Source: Arthrobacter sp. MYb213 (GTDB taxonomy: Bacteria > Actinomycetota > Actinomycetes > Actinomycetales > Micrococcaceae). From it: a DNA stretch of 64,000 nucleotides. The DNA is taken from contig NZ_PCQA01000009.1 of the NCBI RefSeq assembly GCF_002979915.1, forward strand, positions 1-64,000, given 5' to 3'. Positions 34,618 to 43,702 of this stretch are shown one piece after another (position 1 is the first letter of the stretch; every line of letters begins with the position of its first letter). The translations under genes were made by a program, and so were the position numbers. The notes beneath the pieces were generated by a model. That model was not told the DNA's origin and did no database searches. It saw only the letters and a list, made by a program, of their open reading frames with translations.

Positions 34618-35370
34618 ATGGGTTTTTCTAGCTGGGCAGCAATGATCTTAGCAAGCGTCTTCACTTTAGTGCTTGGGTTGAGGCTCCCCCGCCTGATTCA
34701 AGGCACAGGCAACCTCTGGTTATGGCTTACTCATCTGGGCATGAGCATCGGCTTATGGCTTGCAGTGGAACCGATCTACCTCACAATTGATCGCCTGCTC
34801 GGCTCCATTAATTTAGCGAATCTCGTCTCGCATTTTTGCATCAACTTCGTGTTCTTGGCCGCCGGGGTCCAGATCGCCCACAGCATCGGCCGATGCGACG
34901 TCGCAACCAAGATCCGCAGGTTCTCAACTGCCGGCCTTCCTCTATGCGTGGCACTGATGACCGTGTTGTTCTTCGCTGCAGACCTCTCATATTCCAGCAT
35001 GGGGTTAGATGATTTCAGGGACACCGACACCGCGGTTGTGCTCTACAAGCTGTCCATGTATGTCTATCCGGCGGTGGTGTCTGCGATGCTGGTGAACCCT
35101 TTGATGAAGGCCAACACTGGTTCGGTGTATCGGGTGCCGTTTTATTCGAAGAAGCTGATGGCATTTGGCTTTGCCTTCGGCATGATCTCCCCGATGGGTC
35201 ATCTGGTGGAGCTTTCGAACCGCCAGCTGGATTGGCTCACGGATCTGCTTGTTTACCCGGCGATGATGTGTGTTCTGGCCGGTGTCACGCTGGGATGGAT
35301 CTCTGCGTTGCTGTCACATCATCATGAACTCCAGCCGGCTGCACGCTTAAACCACCAGCAAGTCTCCTAG
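34618..35370 (+). CDS. multi-spanning membrane protein (MAB_1171c-like)
   Basis: This 250-residue protein has about seven hydrophobic helices and few charged loops: ASVFTLVLGLRL, a conserved-looking LVSHFCINFVFLAAGVQIAH helix, and LMAFGFAFGMISPMGHLVEL near the end. The layout resembles an actinobacterial membrane protein group (MAB_1171c-like) that occurs beside XRE-type regulators. No transport or enzyme motif is seen. Its 3' end overlaps the convergent PAP2-like gene by 24 bases. Confidence 0.6.
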   Translation: MGFSSWAAMILASVFTLVLGLRLPRLIQGTGNLWLWLTHLGMSIGLWLAVEPIYLTIDRLLGSINLANLVSHFCINFVFLAAGVQIAHSIGRCDVATKIRRFSTAGLPLCVALMTVLFFAADLSYSSMGLDDFRDTDTAVVLYKLSMYVYPAVVSAMLVNPLMKANTGSVYRVPFYSKKLMAFGFAFGMISPMGHLVELSNRQLDWLTDLLVYPAMMCVLAGVTLGWISALLSHHHELQPAARLNHQQVS

Positions 35371-35910
35371 ACTCACCAGCGCGCCGATGAGAGTTCCTGC
35401 CATGACTTGGGTGGGAGCGTGGTGACCGGCGCGGATTCTTGCCCATCCCACCAGTACGATGAAGGCGACCGCGATCTGCGCTCCTGCCGGCAGATCCAGC
35501 AGGCAATGCAAGGCCGCGAAAGTAGTCAGGGCTGCGTGGATGGACAGCTTCCAGACCAGGTTCACCAGGCCGACGATCAGCAGCCCGGCAAGCATGAACA
35601 GTACTTCCACTAGGATCTGGGTTGGTGCGGAGATTGCCAGCAGTACGGCGATGCCGCCAAGGATTGAAACCAGGGTGATCAGCAGGATCGGCCAGCGTTG
35701 GCGGCGTTCGGTGACGTGCACGTCGGTGACCCGTCCGCGCAGCCGCATCCAGATCAGCGCCGCCCAGAGCACCAGGCCGGCAAAGAAGGTGGCCAGCAAG
35801 GTTGGCGGCCACGCGACGCCCGGGTACCGCAGTGGGGTGCTCAGCAGGACGAGGGTGACGACCGCTGGTGGTGAGGCAATATGGCTGATGAACTTGGCGT
35901 ATTTTTCCAC
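35347..35910 (-). CDS. PAP2-superfamily-like membrane protein
   Basis: This 187-residue protein from a GTG has five or six hydrophobic helices. Motifs resemble the PAP2/acid phosphatase set: KLSIHAALTTFAAL (second motif with His) and RIRAGHHAPTQVMAGTLIGA (third motif; the expected Asp is Thr here). The first K-x6-RP motif is not clear. It could dephosphorylate a lipid phosphate or be a divergent inactive member. It lies convergent with the membrane protein gene on the other strand. Confidence 0.6.
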   Translation of the reverse strand: MEKYAKFISHIASPPAVVTLVLLSTPLRYPGVAWPPTLLATFFAGLVLWAALIWMRLRGRVTDVHVTERRQRWPILLITLVSILGGIAVLLAISAPTQILVEVLFMLAGLLIVGLVNLVWKLSIHAALTTFAALHCLLDLPAGAQIAVAFIVLVGWARIRAGHHAPTQVMAGTLIGALVSLGDLLVV

Positions 35911-35943
35911 CGTTCGAGCCTAGCAACAAGCGCATTGGATTCC

Positions 35944-37164
35944 TCAACCGGGGATGCTTACCCCTTGTTCTTTGAGGAATTCGACCGGGTTGGTGTCTGC
36001 TTTGCCTTCCCAGACTTCGAAGTGCAGGTGGTAGCCGGTGGAGTTGCCGTTGGTTCCGACCTTGGCGATCTGATCCCCTGCTTTGACCTCGTCCCCTACG
36101 TGGGCGAGCACCCCGTCTTCGTACATGTGCACATAGAGGGTACTGATCCTCTGTCCGTCGATTTGTCCGTGGTCGATCTGGATCTGGCAGGGAGAGCGCC
36201 CGGTTACCAGGTCTGAGCAGCTGGCCCGGATGACTTGGCCATCGGCCGCAGCATAAATCGGGGTGTCTTTCGGTGAGCTGAAATCCTCGCCAGCGTGGGG
36301 CCACGGGCCGCGGTTTTCGCCGTAGTTGTACTGGATTTTCGAGATGCTCTCCACGGGGAACACCCACCCGGAATTGCTCTTCGGCCCATCGTAGGGGTCC
36401 CCTGAGTCCGGCTTTCTGGTGTCTCCCCCGTCCTTGCACTGGGCATAGGCTTCCTCGTCGTCGCTGACTTCGATCTTTGAGCCTTGCAATGCGGCATAGA
36501 GCAGTTCCGCATCAGCGCGCTTCTCTGCGTAGTTATCTGGCAGTCCTGAGACTTGGACTTTTTCAGCGGCCAGTTCGTAAGGCAAGGACTGCCAGCCGGG
36601 AACTTTTTTCAGCCTGTCGAAGAAGGTGCTGGCTGCGTAGGAGGGGTCCATGATCTGCTCGACGGTCCCCCAGCCGGCGCTGGGCCGCTGCTGCATGAGG
36701 CTCAGCGCATCCCAGGCGTGCCCGACTCCCTGGTGTGGCAGATCCAGGGATTTGATGACGACTTTGCGCGCTTGCACCCATTGGGCTTCGGTCATGACGT
36801 TGGTGTCTTGCGGGTACTTCCAGGTCCCGTCATTAGCCAGTATTTTTAGGGAGCTTTCCTGGATGGCCGTCATCAGTCCGATGATGGCCCCTTGCTGCTG
36901 GACGTCTGCTGACTTGGCTTCGTTGATGATGACCGCGGCGTTGGCCAGCTGCTGCTTGTTGTAGGATCCGACCTTCGTGGTGGGCAGGTTCTTGACGTTG
37001 ATTTCTTTCGGCACCGCACTGTCAGGTGAGCAGTCAGTTTCGGTGTCGACCTCGCTGCCCGGACTGTCCCCCAGCAGGAGGATCCCGCCAAAGACCATAC
37101 CGAACAGCAGCACACTGATCAGGCCCAGGGCAGTGAAGATTCCCCGGCGTTTGGTGCGTTTCAT
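35944..37164 (-). CDS. membrane-anchored peptidoglycan hydrolase with M23 peptidase domain
   Basis: This 406-residue protein has an N-terminal membrane anchor (residues 8-32), a central lysozyme-like region (QQQGAIIGLMTAIQESSLKI, SLMQQRPSAGWGTVEQIMDP) and a C-terminal M23 LytM domain with HAGEDFSSPKDTPIYAAADG (H-x3-D zinc motif) and YHLHFEVW (HxH). In conjugative systems of Gram-positive bacteria such enzymes open the cell wall for the transfer channel. The start at 37164 overlaps the stop of the lipoprotein gene by one base (TGATG). It is divergent from the main transfer operon. Confidence 0.85.
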   Translation of the reverse strand: MKRTKRRGIFTALGLISVLLFGMVFGGILLLGDSPGSEVDTETDCSPDSAVPKEINVKNLPTTKVGSYNKQQLANAAVIINEAKSADVQQQGAIIGLMTAIQESSLKILANDGTWKYPQDTNVMTEAQWVQARKVVIKSLDLPHQGVGHAWDALSLMQQRPSAGWGTVEQIMDPSYAASTFFDRLKKVPGWQSLPYELAAEKVQVSGLPDNYAEKRADAELLYAALQGSKIEVSDDEEAYAQCKDGGDTRKPDSGDPYDGPKSNSGWVFPVESISKIQYNYGENRGPWPHAGEDFSSPKDTPIYAAADGQVIRASCSDLVTGRSPCQIQIDHGQIDGQRISTLYVHMYEDGVLAHVGDEVKAGDQIAKVGTNGNSTGYHLHFEVWEGKADTNPVEFLKEQGVSIPG

Positions 37165-37637
37165 CAGCTGTTGCTCGTGATTTTCTCGACCATCCACTGA
37201 CCATCTGACCGGCTGAGCAAGAATTCCAGGGTGGAGGCGTTGGTCTGCACCTCCACGGTGGCGATGGCCGGCGAAACGCCTTGAACAGGTTCGTGCACCT
37301 TGATGACTTCGGTGGAGGCGATGTTGAGATTTGAGGTCTGCTGGAACGTGGTCCGTGCGCTCTGGGACAGATACGGCGCCAAGGCTTTGAACCATGCCGA
37401 TTGGTCAAGGTCCGGGCGGGCGTAGGCTTTGGCGGCCTTGGTTGCGGTGTGTTTCGCTTCAGCCGAAACCTGCGGGTTCCATTCATCGATCTGCACTTGC
37501 TCTGGGGATGCTTCGATCTCATGCATGGGGCCGTGATCCGCGTGCGGATCACTGGTTCCTTGGTCCGGCGCGGGGGTGCAGGCGCTCAGTGAGACTGCCA
37601 GGAGCACGGCGGTGGACAGGATGATTCGGCGTGTCAT
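37164..37637 (-). CDS. lipoprotein of the transfer region
   Basis: This 157-residue protein starts with MTRRIILSTAVLLAV and a lipobox SLSAC (Cys20), so it is predicted to be exported and lipid-anchored. The mature part (SPAIATVEVQTNASTLEFLL) is unrecognised and has an NTF2-like flavour. GAAGGG precedes the ATG at 37637. It is the first gene of a two-gene operon with the wall hydrolase, divergent from the ParA-like gene, so it is probably a surface component of the mating channel. Confidence 0.75.
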   Translation of the reverse strand: MTRRIILSTAVLLAVSLSACTPAPDQGTSDPHADHGPMHEIEASPEQVQIDEWNPQVSAEAKHTATKAAKAYARPDLDQSAWFKALAPYLSQSARTTFQQTSNLNIASTEVIKVHEPVQGVSPAIATVEVQTNASTLEFLLSRSDGQWMVEKITSNS

Positions 37638-37677
37638 CAAAACCCTTCAAAGTCTTATTTTGGAATGAAACTGACTA

Positions 37678-37695
37678 TATCAAGACTAGTTGATA
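37678..37695. promoter_or_regulatory. inverted repeat between divergent transfer operons
   Basis: TATCAA-GACTAG-TTGATA has 6-base arms with a 6-base spacer, midway between the lipoprotein start (37637) and the ATPase start (37727). Its place suits an operator controlling both operons. No second copy was noticed. Confidence 0.4.
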
Positions 37696-37726
37696 CTATG
37701 GGTTCATCCAAGGAAAGGGGACGCAG

Positions 37727-38926
37727 ATGGGCACCGAGTGGCCAGGCGACGAACGCAGAAAAGCGAAGACCGATGTTTTGACCGTATCGAACGCTTCCGA
37801 CAAACCAGAAGCTTCGTTACAGATCCTCAACAACCCAGAACCAGTAGAACCCACCGCACCAGAACCGACGCGCGCAGCGCCTCTGGCCGCCGGAACACCG
37901 CTGGTCACTGGAACACTGAGCAGCGCGATCACCGGATCAGACGCGCTGGAAACACCCTTGCCTGCCGAAGAAGGCTGGCAGCGCACAATCCGCACATGGA
38001 CCGGCGGCCTCATCTCCCCCAAACCAGGACCCCAAGAATTAGCTCGGCGTACCACGCTCGCGTCCATCCGGCGTGTCTACCCGCGTCCCGTCACCGTCAC
38101 TGTCGCCCAGCCGGCCGGCGGGTCAGGTAAAACCTCGATCAGCGTGGCTCTGGCCTCCACCATCGGCAACACCTCTGACCATGCGGTCTTAGCGATGGAC
38201 AACAACGAAACCATGGGCACCCTCGGGGTGCGCACCCGTTCCAACGGATCAAAGCTGACCATCATCGACCTGCTCGATGCCCTCGAAGAGCTCAAAAATG
38301 AACACACCCGCAGCGGCGACGTCCAGTACTTCACCCGCCCGCAAGGGGACAACCGTTTCGCAGTCCTCGCCTCTGATGAAGATCCTGACCGGATGCAGAT
38401 GCTCACCCGCGAAACCCTCAACGAACTGCTCGAAGTAGTCCAGCGTTTCTGGAACGTCATCGTCCTGGACACCGGCAACAACACACGCGCCGAGAACTGG
38501 CTGGCCGGCATTGAAAGATCCGACCAGCTGGTCTTCCCCGTGGAAATGAACGATAAGTCCGTCGTCTCAGTGCTCCGAACCATCGAACAGCTCCAAGCCA
38601 TGTCACAGCTCTCTGGCAATGACCACTACGCCGCGCTGTGCCGCCACGCGGTCCTCGTCATCTCCCCCGGTTCCCATCGCCGCTCAGTGGCCCCGGAACG
38701 GCGCAAAGAACTGCGCACCATGCTCGAGCAAGCCCTCGGAGAGGAAGCTACTTTCCTTCCCGTCCCCTACGAACCAGCTCTGGACACCAACGGGCTGATC
38801 GACTGGCAGCTGGCCACAGATGAGTCCGTACGAGCTTTTGAAAAAGTTGCTGCCACAGTCAGCGAAGGCATGCACCACGCAGCAGTCCGAGCAGAATCCA
38901 CCAAACGAAACAAGAAAGAAAACTAA
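37727..38926 (+). CDS. ParA/MinD-type ATPase of the transfer operon
   Basis: This 399-residue protein has an N-terminal low-complexity region of about 115 residues rich in Pro and Thr, then a P-loop domain with the Walker A PAGGSGKTSISVAL (about residue 128) and a Walker B-like NVIVLDTGNNT. The motif is a canonical or deviant ParA type, with the first Lys replaced by Gly. A strong GGAAAGGGG site precedes the ATG. It is the first gene of the conjugation operon. It may position the transfer machinery or support plasmid partition; no ParB is seen nearby, so a role in secretion is favoured. Confidence 0.78.
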   Translation: MGTEWPGDERRKAKTDVLTVSNASDKPEASLQILNNPEPVEPTAPEPTRAAPLAAGTPLVTGTLSSAITGSDALETPLPAEEGWQRTIRTWTGGLISPKPGPQELARRTTLASIRRVYPRPVTVTVAQPAGGSGKTSISVALASTIGNTSDHAVLAMDNNETMGTLGVRTRSNGSKLTIIDLLDALEELKNEHTRSGDVQYFTRPQGDNRFAVLASDEDPDRMQMLTRETLNELLEVVQRFWNVIVLDTGNNTRAENWLAGIERSDQLVFPVEMNDKSVVSVLRTIEQLQAMSQLSGNDHYAALCRHAVLVISPGSHRRSVAPERRKELRTMLEQALGEEATFLPVPYEPALDTNGLIDWQLATDESVRAFEKVAATVSEGMHHAAVRAESTKRNKKEN

Positions 38927-38928
38927 CC

Positions 38929-39255
38929 ATGGAACCGTTCATCCCCACCTTGCAAGTAACAGCAGAAGTCAAGAACCCTTTCGACGGAGTATCCCCCGAC
39001 ATTGCACCGCTTGGCTCAGGGTTCGACAATGCTCTGACCGTGATCCTCGGCGTCATCTGGGGACTGGTGCTGATCTATGTATCAGTGAAGCTTCTGACCA
39101 GCTTCGTAAAATTCTCCGGAGCCAGAAAACAGGGCCATTACGAGGAGATGGGCGAACACACTGACGAGCTCAAACGCCGCGGCGTGGCGGTCATCGCGGT
39201 GGCGGCCTTTGGTGTGCTCATCGGTGCCGTACTCAAAGTGGCGGGGATGCTCTAA
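38929..39255 (+). CDS. small two-helix membrane protein, pilin-like
   Basis: This 108-residue protein has two hydrophobic helices (about 35-60 and 85-106) separated by a charged loop (ARKQGHYEEMGEHTDELKRR). Size, topology and place in the operon match VirB2/TrbC-like components, but there is no sequence signature. It starts 2 bases after the ATPase stop and its stop overlaps the next start (TAATG), so it is tightly coupled. Confidence 0.6.
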   Translation: MEPFIPTLQVTAEVKNPFDGVSPDIAPLGSGFDNALTVILGVIWGLVLIYVSVKLLTSFVKFSGARKQGHYEEMGEHTDELKRRGVAVIAVAAFGVLIGAVLKVAGML

Positions 39256-40016
39256 TGACAAGCCGCCGGAGCCTGATCATCGCAACCATAGTCATCATCG
39301 CGATCGTGCTGGTTGCTGTCGCCAGCTACTTCATCTCATCGACCACGAAGGACAACACTTCGGCGGCTACACCCACGACCGCTACTGAACCCACCCGGAT
39401 CAGCGACAACGGATTCCCGGTATCCCCGTTCCGCGCCAACGAAGGCGGAACCAAGACCGCGGCAGATGGCCAAACCCGCATCGGATACACCGCCTCATGC
39501 GATGACGCAGTACGCGCAGCGATCAACTATGTCCCGGCTGAGTCCTATGGCACCGGTCCCTGGGAACAGCGCGAAGCAACCCTGAAAAAGATCATTGCCT
39601 CCAACGAGGACGGCGCAGAATACATTGACGCGCTGCGTTCCATGGCCAAGAATGGTGCCACCTCTACAAAGACTCATTTTGATCCCCCGATTTTCAAAGT
39701 CGTCCGCTGCGAAGCAGGTAAAGCAGCATCCGTCGCAGTGGCTCAACGCATCAAAACTAATGCGTTCAAACTCGATGGGCGCACCGTTCCTGCAGCAGTA
39801 GAGATCCGCGCTACTGAGCAGCTCTTGGTGTGGGAAAACGACGATTGGAAACTTGATCTCAGCGGCGAAAACGGCACCTACCGGCCCGAAACCCAGCTTC
39901 TTTACACGCAGGGCAAGAAAGAACCCTCCTCAGCGAGCGAGATTCTGGGTGATCTGTTCACCGATTCAGACGGCAACCCACTGAGCCGGGATGGATGGAT
40001 GGAGTTGGCCCAGTGA
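39255..40016 (+). CDS. membrane-anchored protein, VirB8/TcpC-like by position
   Basis: This 253-residue protein has one N-terminal transmembrane helix (LIIATIVIIAIVLVAVASYF) and an extracytoplasmic domain. The tail has RATEQLLVWENDDWKLDLSG, which resembles the NTF2-like beta-sheet of VirB8/TcpC proteins. No catalytic motif. In such systems this protein scaffolds the channel. Its stop overlaps the GTG of the next gene by 4 bases. Confidence 0.6.
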   Translation: MTSRRSLIIATIVIIAIVLVAVASYFISSTTKDNTSAATPTTATEPTRISDNGFPVSPFRANEGGTKTAADGQTRIGYTASCDDAVRAAINYVPAESYGTGPWEQREATLKKIIASNEDGAEYIDALRSMAKNGATSTKTHFDPPIFKVVRCEAGKAASVAVAQRIKTNAFKLDGRTVPAAVEIRATEQLLVWENDDWKLDLSGENGTYRPETQLLYTQGKKEPSSASEILGDLFTDSDGNPLSRDGWMELAQ

Positions 40017-42106
40017 CAAAGCTTCTCAGCGTTCTTTCCTCTCTGGCAGTGATCGCATTCCTTTCCACGTTCTTACTTGTAGCTTCGCCGTCGCCGGCCC
40101 ACGCCGATGAAGACACCACAAAAGTGGAAGAGACTCTCACCCAGGACCAGGTGAAACGCTTCGAAAAAATGCCTGAGAAGGAAAAGACCAAACTTCTTGA
40201 TGAGGTTCTGTCCGGGATCGCCAAGGAGAAATGCGGCGAGTTTAAGTACTACACGAAGATGGAGAGCGTCTTTTCTTTCCAGAAAAGGAACTGTGAAGAG
40301 CAGACTCGTGACGCTTTGCATCAGATGTATCCCACGGCCCAAACCCTCATCTTGGGTGAAGGCGAAAAAATGGACTTCTGTGATGCTCTGAAGGAAAGCC
40401 GCTCCAGTGGCCAAGGCATAAGCTACTGCCTCGAACAGAGAATTAACTCCCAATTTAAGTCTTGGACCGGCCAGAAAATCCGTGGATTCCTTGAGCAAAG
40501 CGAACTCGGCCGCTCATTGCTCAATGTCACCGATGCCATCGACAACACCATCGAATTCGTGGCGGATCCCAAATCGAACCTGGAAGAACTGGCCAACAGC
40601 AGCAAGTCAGAATCCATCGCGATGACCTCCAAAGTGCTCGAGGAGATCTCCTCAACCACCGAATTCGACGCGTCTGCCCAAGAATTCAAAGACCGCTGGG
40701 CACTCTACGCCGGCCTGGGTGTAGTTGGCCTCGGTTTGATGATCATGTTCCTCTTCAAACAACACAGCAACGGGGAGATGAGCGACGACGATTTCAGCAA
40801 ATCCCTGCTCTACTACCTGCCCGCAGCGTTGTTCATGGTCATCTACGGCCCTTGGGTCATGAATGAACTGCAGCAACGTGTCGCCCCGCTCACCGATGGA
40901 ACCAGTGATTGGGCGGCCGAATCAATCAGCAACTTCATCACCGTCATCTCCCGGTTCGGCTCTCTGGAATCCACTAGCTGGTTCGGCCCGTTGGCCGCCA
41001 TCCTGTTCTTCGGACTGCTATTCGTCGGAGCGCTGGCCCTGCTGGTGTATTTCCTGCTGATCCCGATCTTCCAGCAGCTGATGGGACTGGCCATTGCGCT
41101 TCTCATCGGCATGCTGCTTTCACCCAAGACACGTCGCTACGTCATGAAGATCGCCACGACCATCGGCACCATGGCCTTGCTGAAAACCTTTGCCTTCCTC
41201 GTGCTGGGTGCGGTCTTCGGGATCCTCGCCTCGCAGCCAGCCTTCAAGGACGGGGTCGATGACGTGCTGGTGAACGTCGGCAACCTGGGGGCAACAGCTG
41301 CGATCATGCTGATGATCGTCCTGTCCCCCGCAGCGATCTTCCGGTGGATGCCAGTGCTCGAAAGCCGCGAAGCGAAATTCGGCGGGATCTCACCGGAGAT
41401 TTCTGCCGGTGTCGGCGGCGCCGTAGGCGGCGCGATCGGCAGCGGTGCCGGATCGGTGCGCCGCGCAATCTCCAACCGGCGCGGCTCCGCCACAAGCCGC
41501 AGCGCACCAAGCTCTGGCCGTTCAAGCGGTCCCAGCAGTTCGGGCGATGGAGAAGGCAGCTCTGCCGGACCTGGCGCTCCTGTGCCTGGTGGTTCCCCAC
41601 ACGGTGGCAGCAACACTGCTGCCCAGAGTCCGGGCACCGGTTCACCGCAGAAAACCAATGGCGCGCACGAACGCTCCAGCCAAAACCAGGCCGGTGCACC
41701 CACTGGCGCACCAGCTGCAGCACGCACCCCGCAGCAAGGCCAGAATCCTGTGCCTCCAGCATCCCCGAATCAGGACGGCCAGCAAGCTGGCTCAGCTCCT
41801 TCAGCCCGGGCTGGCGGCACTGAACCAGCACGGCAAAGTTCCACTGACCAGAACAGCTCTGCGCCTGCCTCGAGCGGGCCAGATGCACCCTCCGCCTCTT
41901 CTGGACAGGGAAGGCAGAACCCGCCGTCCGGCCGGGCGAAAACAGTGGCCTCCGTGGCGGCAACAGCAGCCTTCAGCCCCCTGACCGCCGGGGCGGTCGG
42001 CCTGCTGGCCGGAACCAAATACGCCGCGGCCAACGCTGCTGCTCAAGCACGAATGGCCGCAAACGACGCAGACCCAGACTCGTGGGACTCCTTCAAGGAT
42101 CGGTGA
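40013..42106 (+). CDS. VirB6/TrbL-like conjugation channel protein
   Basis: This 697-residue protein starts at the GTG at 40013 (GTGA overlap) and has a signal peptide ending near AHADE. An extracytoplasmic helical part (about 30-225) is followed by five or six membrane helices (about 229-450; YAGLGVVGLGLMIMFLF, LALLVYFLLIPIFQQLM). A Gly/Ser/Pro/Gln-rich tail of about 150 residues precedes a short hydrophobic stretch near the end. This is the layout of actinobacterial TrbL/VirB6 proteins that form the inner-membrane pore of the type IV system. Confidence 0.78.
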   Translation: MTKLLSVLSSLAVIAFLSTFLLVASPSPAHADEDTTKVEETLTQDQVKRFEKMPEKEKTKLLDEVLSGIAKEKCGEFKYYTKMESVFSFQKRNCEEQTRDALHQMYPTAQTLILGEGEKMDFCDALKESRSSGQGISYCLEQRINSQFKSWTGQKIRGFLEQSELGRSLLNVTDAIDNTIEFVADPKSNLEELANSSKSESIAMTSKVLEEISSTTEFDASAQEFKDRWALYAGLGVVGLGLMIMFLFKQHSNGEMSDDDFSKSLLYYLPAALFMVIYGPWVMNELQQRVAPLTDGTSDWAAESISNFITVISRFGSLESTSWFGPLAAILFFGLLFVGALALLVYFLLIPIFQQLMGLAIALLIGMLLSPKTRRYVMKIATTIGTMALLKTFAFLVLGAVFGILASQPAFKDGVDDVLVNVGNLGATAAIMLMIVLSPAAIFRWMPVLESREAKFGGISPEISAGVGGAVGGAIGSGAGSVRRAISNRRGSATSRSAPSSGRSSGPSSSGDGEGSSAGPGAPVPGGSPHGGSNTAAQSPGTGSPQKTNGAHERSSQNQAGAPTGAPAAARTPQQGQNPVPPASPNQDGQQAGSAPSARAGGTEPARQSSTDQNSSAPASSGPDAPSASSGQGRQNPPSGRAKTVASVAATAAFSPLTAGAVGLLAGTKYAAANAAAQARMAANDADPDSWDSFKDR

Positions 42107-42112
42107 TCACTC

Positions 42113-43702
42113 ATGGCACGTCAGGTAGCCCTCGGCGGCGAGTTCAAAAAACGCGGACTGCTCTCAGGCCGCTCCACCCCCGAACAGGTCGTGTTATGGA
42201 TCGGCCTGGGTATCGCCGCGTGCGTGGTTTTGATGGGCATGGACCAGTTCTTCTTCCTCTTCGCCGGCCTCGTCATCGCGGTGTTCAGCGTGGTGATCAC
42301 CGTTCCCATGAACATCCACGCAGGACGCAGCTACGCGGCACTGAAAACCGAAACCGCCTACCGGGCCTACCGTAAGCACGCCGGACTGGGGATCTATGAC
42401 CCCGTCCATGAAGAAACCGCGCTGGCCAGCGTTCGCGAATACCGGGCTGCGAAGAAGAATAAGAAGAAAACGGTCCGGCCCCGCGGGTTCGCGGTGCGCC
42501 GCGCCGAACGACGCAAAGAGCACGTGCAGCCGGCCCCGCTGATGGTGGGACGGCTGAGCGTGAAAGAAGTTGATTTCAACCCCCGCGAACGCCTCGCCGT
42601 CTTCCGCCACGCCAACTCAGATCCGGCCTTCTACACCGTGATCTTCGAAGTTCGCGGCAGTGCCGGCGGCGTGGTCGAAGAAGACGTGGAAGACATCCCC
42701 CACCTCGGCTTCGGACGTGTGCTGGCCAGGGCGGCGCGGCGCACCAGTGCGGTGTCCCATATCCAGAGTTTCACCCGCTCCATCCCCCTGGACATCACCG
42801 ACCACGTCTCCTGGCTCGCCGACTACGTGGACCCCAACGCCCACGGAAACCTGGTGCGCTCCTACCAAGAGCTGTGCTTGCAGGTCGAAGACCGGGCCGA
42901 GCAGCACCGCAGCTACTGGGTGCTGCGGTTCGACAACCGCACCGCCTTGCACCGGGCCGCCAACGCCCAGCAGCCAGGGCCTATGGCCGTGCACGCAGCA
43001 ATCGTCCAAGAAGCCCAGGCATTGATGGCGCAAGCCGTCGCGCACAAAGCCATCCGCGGCTATCGGGCTGTGGATTCGCAGATGGCTGCCGGGATCCTTG
43101 CCCACCTGCAAGACCCCTACACGTACGCCATTGATGACACCGATCTCGGGTTAGAGGCGGTCTGGCAGAAACTCGACCAGGAACAGACGCCCAAAGCGGT
43201 CGTGGTCAACAACCACGCCTACACCCGGGTCGCCTATATCCCCAGGGATGGGTTCATGGCCGGATCAGCCTTGCCAGTCCAAGCCATGCGCCAGCTCGTC
43301 TCCGGGATTGTTCCCGCAGTCATCCATTCAGTGTCCTGGGTGAATGAAGTCGTTGATGCCAAAGAAGCGCGCGCCCAAGCGATGTCTGACCGCACCAGTG
43401 ACAAAGCCAAACGCCACTCGAACGCGTCCAAAGGCAAGATTTCGGATGGCACCGAACAGGTCATGTCCAATTCCTCCGACCAGCGCGCAGTGGACCTGAC
43501 GCCCGGCAGCGGTCACCACGGCGTGAAATGGGGAGCCTACGTCAGCTTCACCGTGGATTCAGAAGAAAAACTCTTGCAGGTCTCCACCCAGATTGAATCC
43601 GTCGCCACCGATTGCGGCATAGACCGGCTGTACTGGCTCGATAACCGCCACGACATGGCCCTCATGGCCGTGCTGCCCATGGGAAGAGGAATCCGCAAAT
43701 GA
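42113..43702 (+). CDS. SCO6880-family type IV secretion protein
   Basis: This 529-residue protein has two membrane helices near the N-terminus (about 27-63; VVLWIGLGIAACVVLMG, FFFLFAGLVIAVFSVVITV), as in PrgI/TcpE, and a large cytosolic region whose pattern (SFTRSIPLDITDHVSWLADY, AYTRVAYIPRDGFMAGSALP) is that of the actinobacterial SCO6880 family. The cytosolic part probably docks the VirB4 ATPase encoded next; the two genes overlap by 4 bases. No ATPase motif is present here. Confidence 0.82.
   Translation: MARQVALGGEFKKRGLLSGRSTPEQVVLWIGLGIAACVVLMGMDQFFFLFAGLVIAVFSVVITVPMNIHAGRSYAALKTETAYRAYRKHAGLGIYDPVHEETALASVREYRAAKKNKKKTVRPRGFAVRRAERRKEHVQPAPLMVGRLSVKEVDFNPRERLAVFRHANSDPAFYTVIFEVRGSAGGVVEEDVEDIPHLGFGRVLARAARRTSAVSHIQSFTRSIPLDITDHVSWLADYVDPNAHGNLVRSYQELCLQVEDRAEQHRSYWVLRFDNRTALHRAANAQQPGPMAVHAAIVQEAQALMAQAVAHKAIRGYRAVDSQMAAGILAHLQDPYTYAIDDTDLGLEAVWQKLDQEQTPKAVVVNNHAYTRVAYIPRDGFMAGSALPVQAMRQLVSGIVPAVIHSVSWVNEVVDAKEARAQAMSDRTSDKAKRHSNASKGKISDGTEQVMSNSSDQRAVDLTPGSGHHGVKWGAYVSFTVDSEEKLLQVSTQIESVATDCGIDRLYWLDNRHDMALMAVLPMGRGIRK

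Noticed and set aside
41304-41984. Several overlapping frames inside the VirB6-like gene
   Set aside because: They arise from the repetitive Gly/Ser/Pro-coding tail of the real gene read in other frames.
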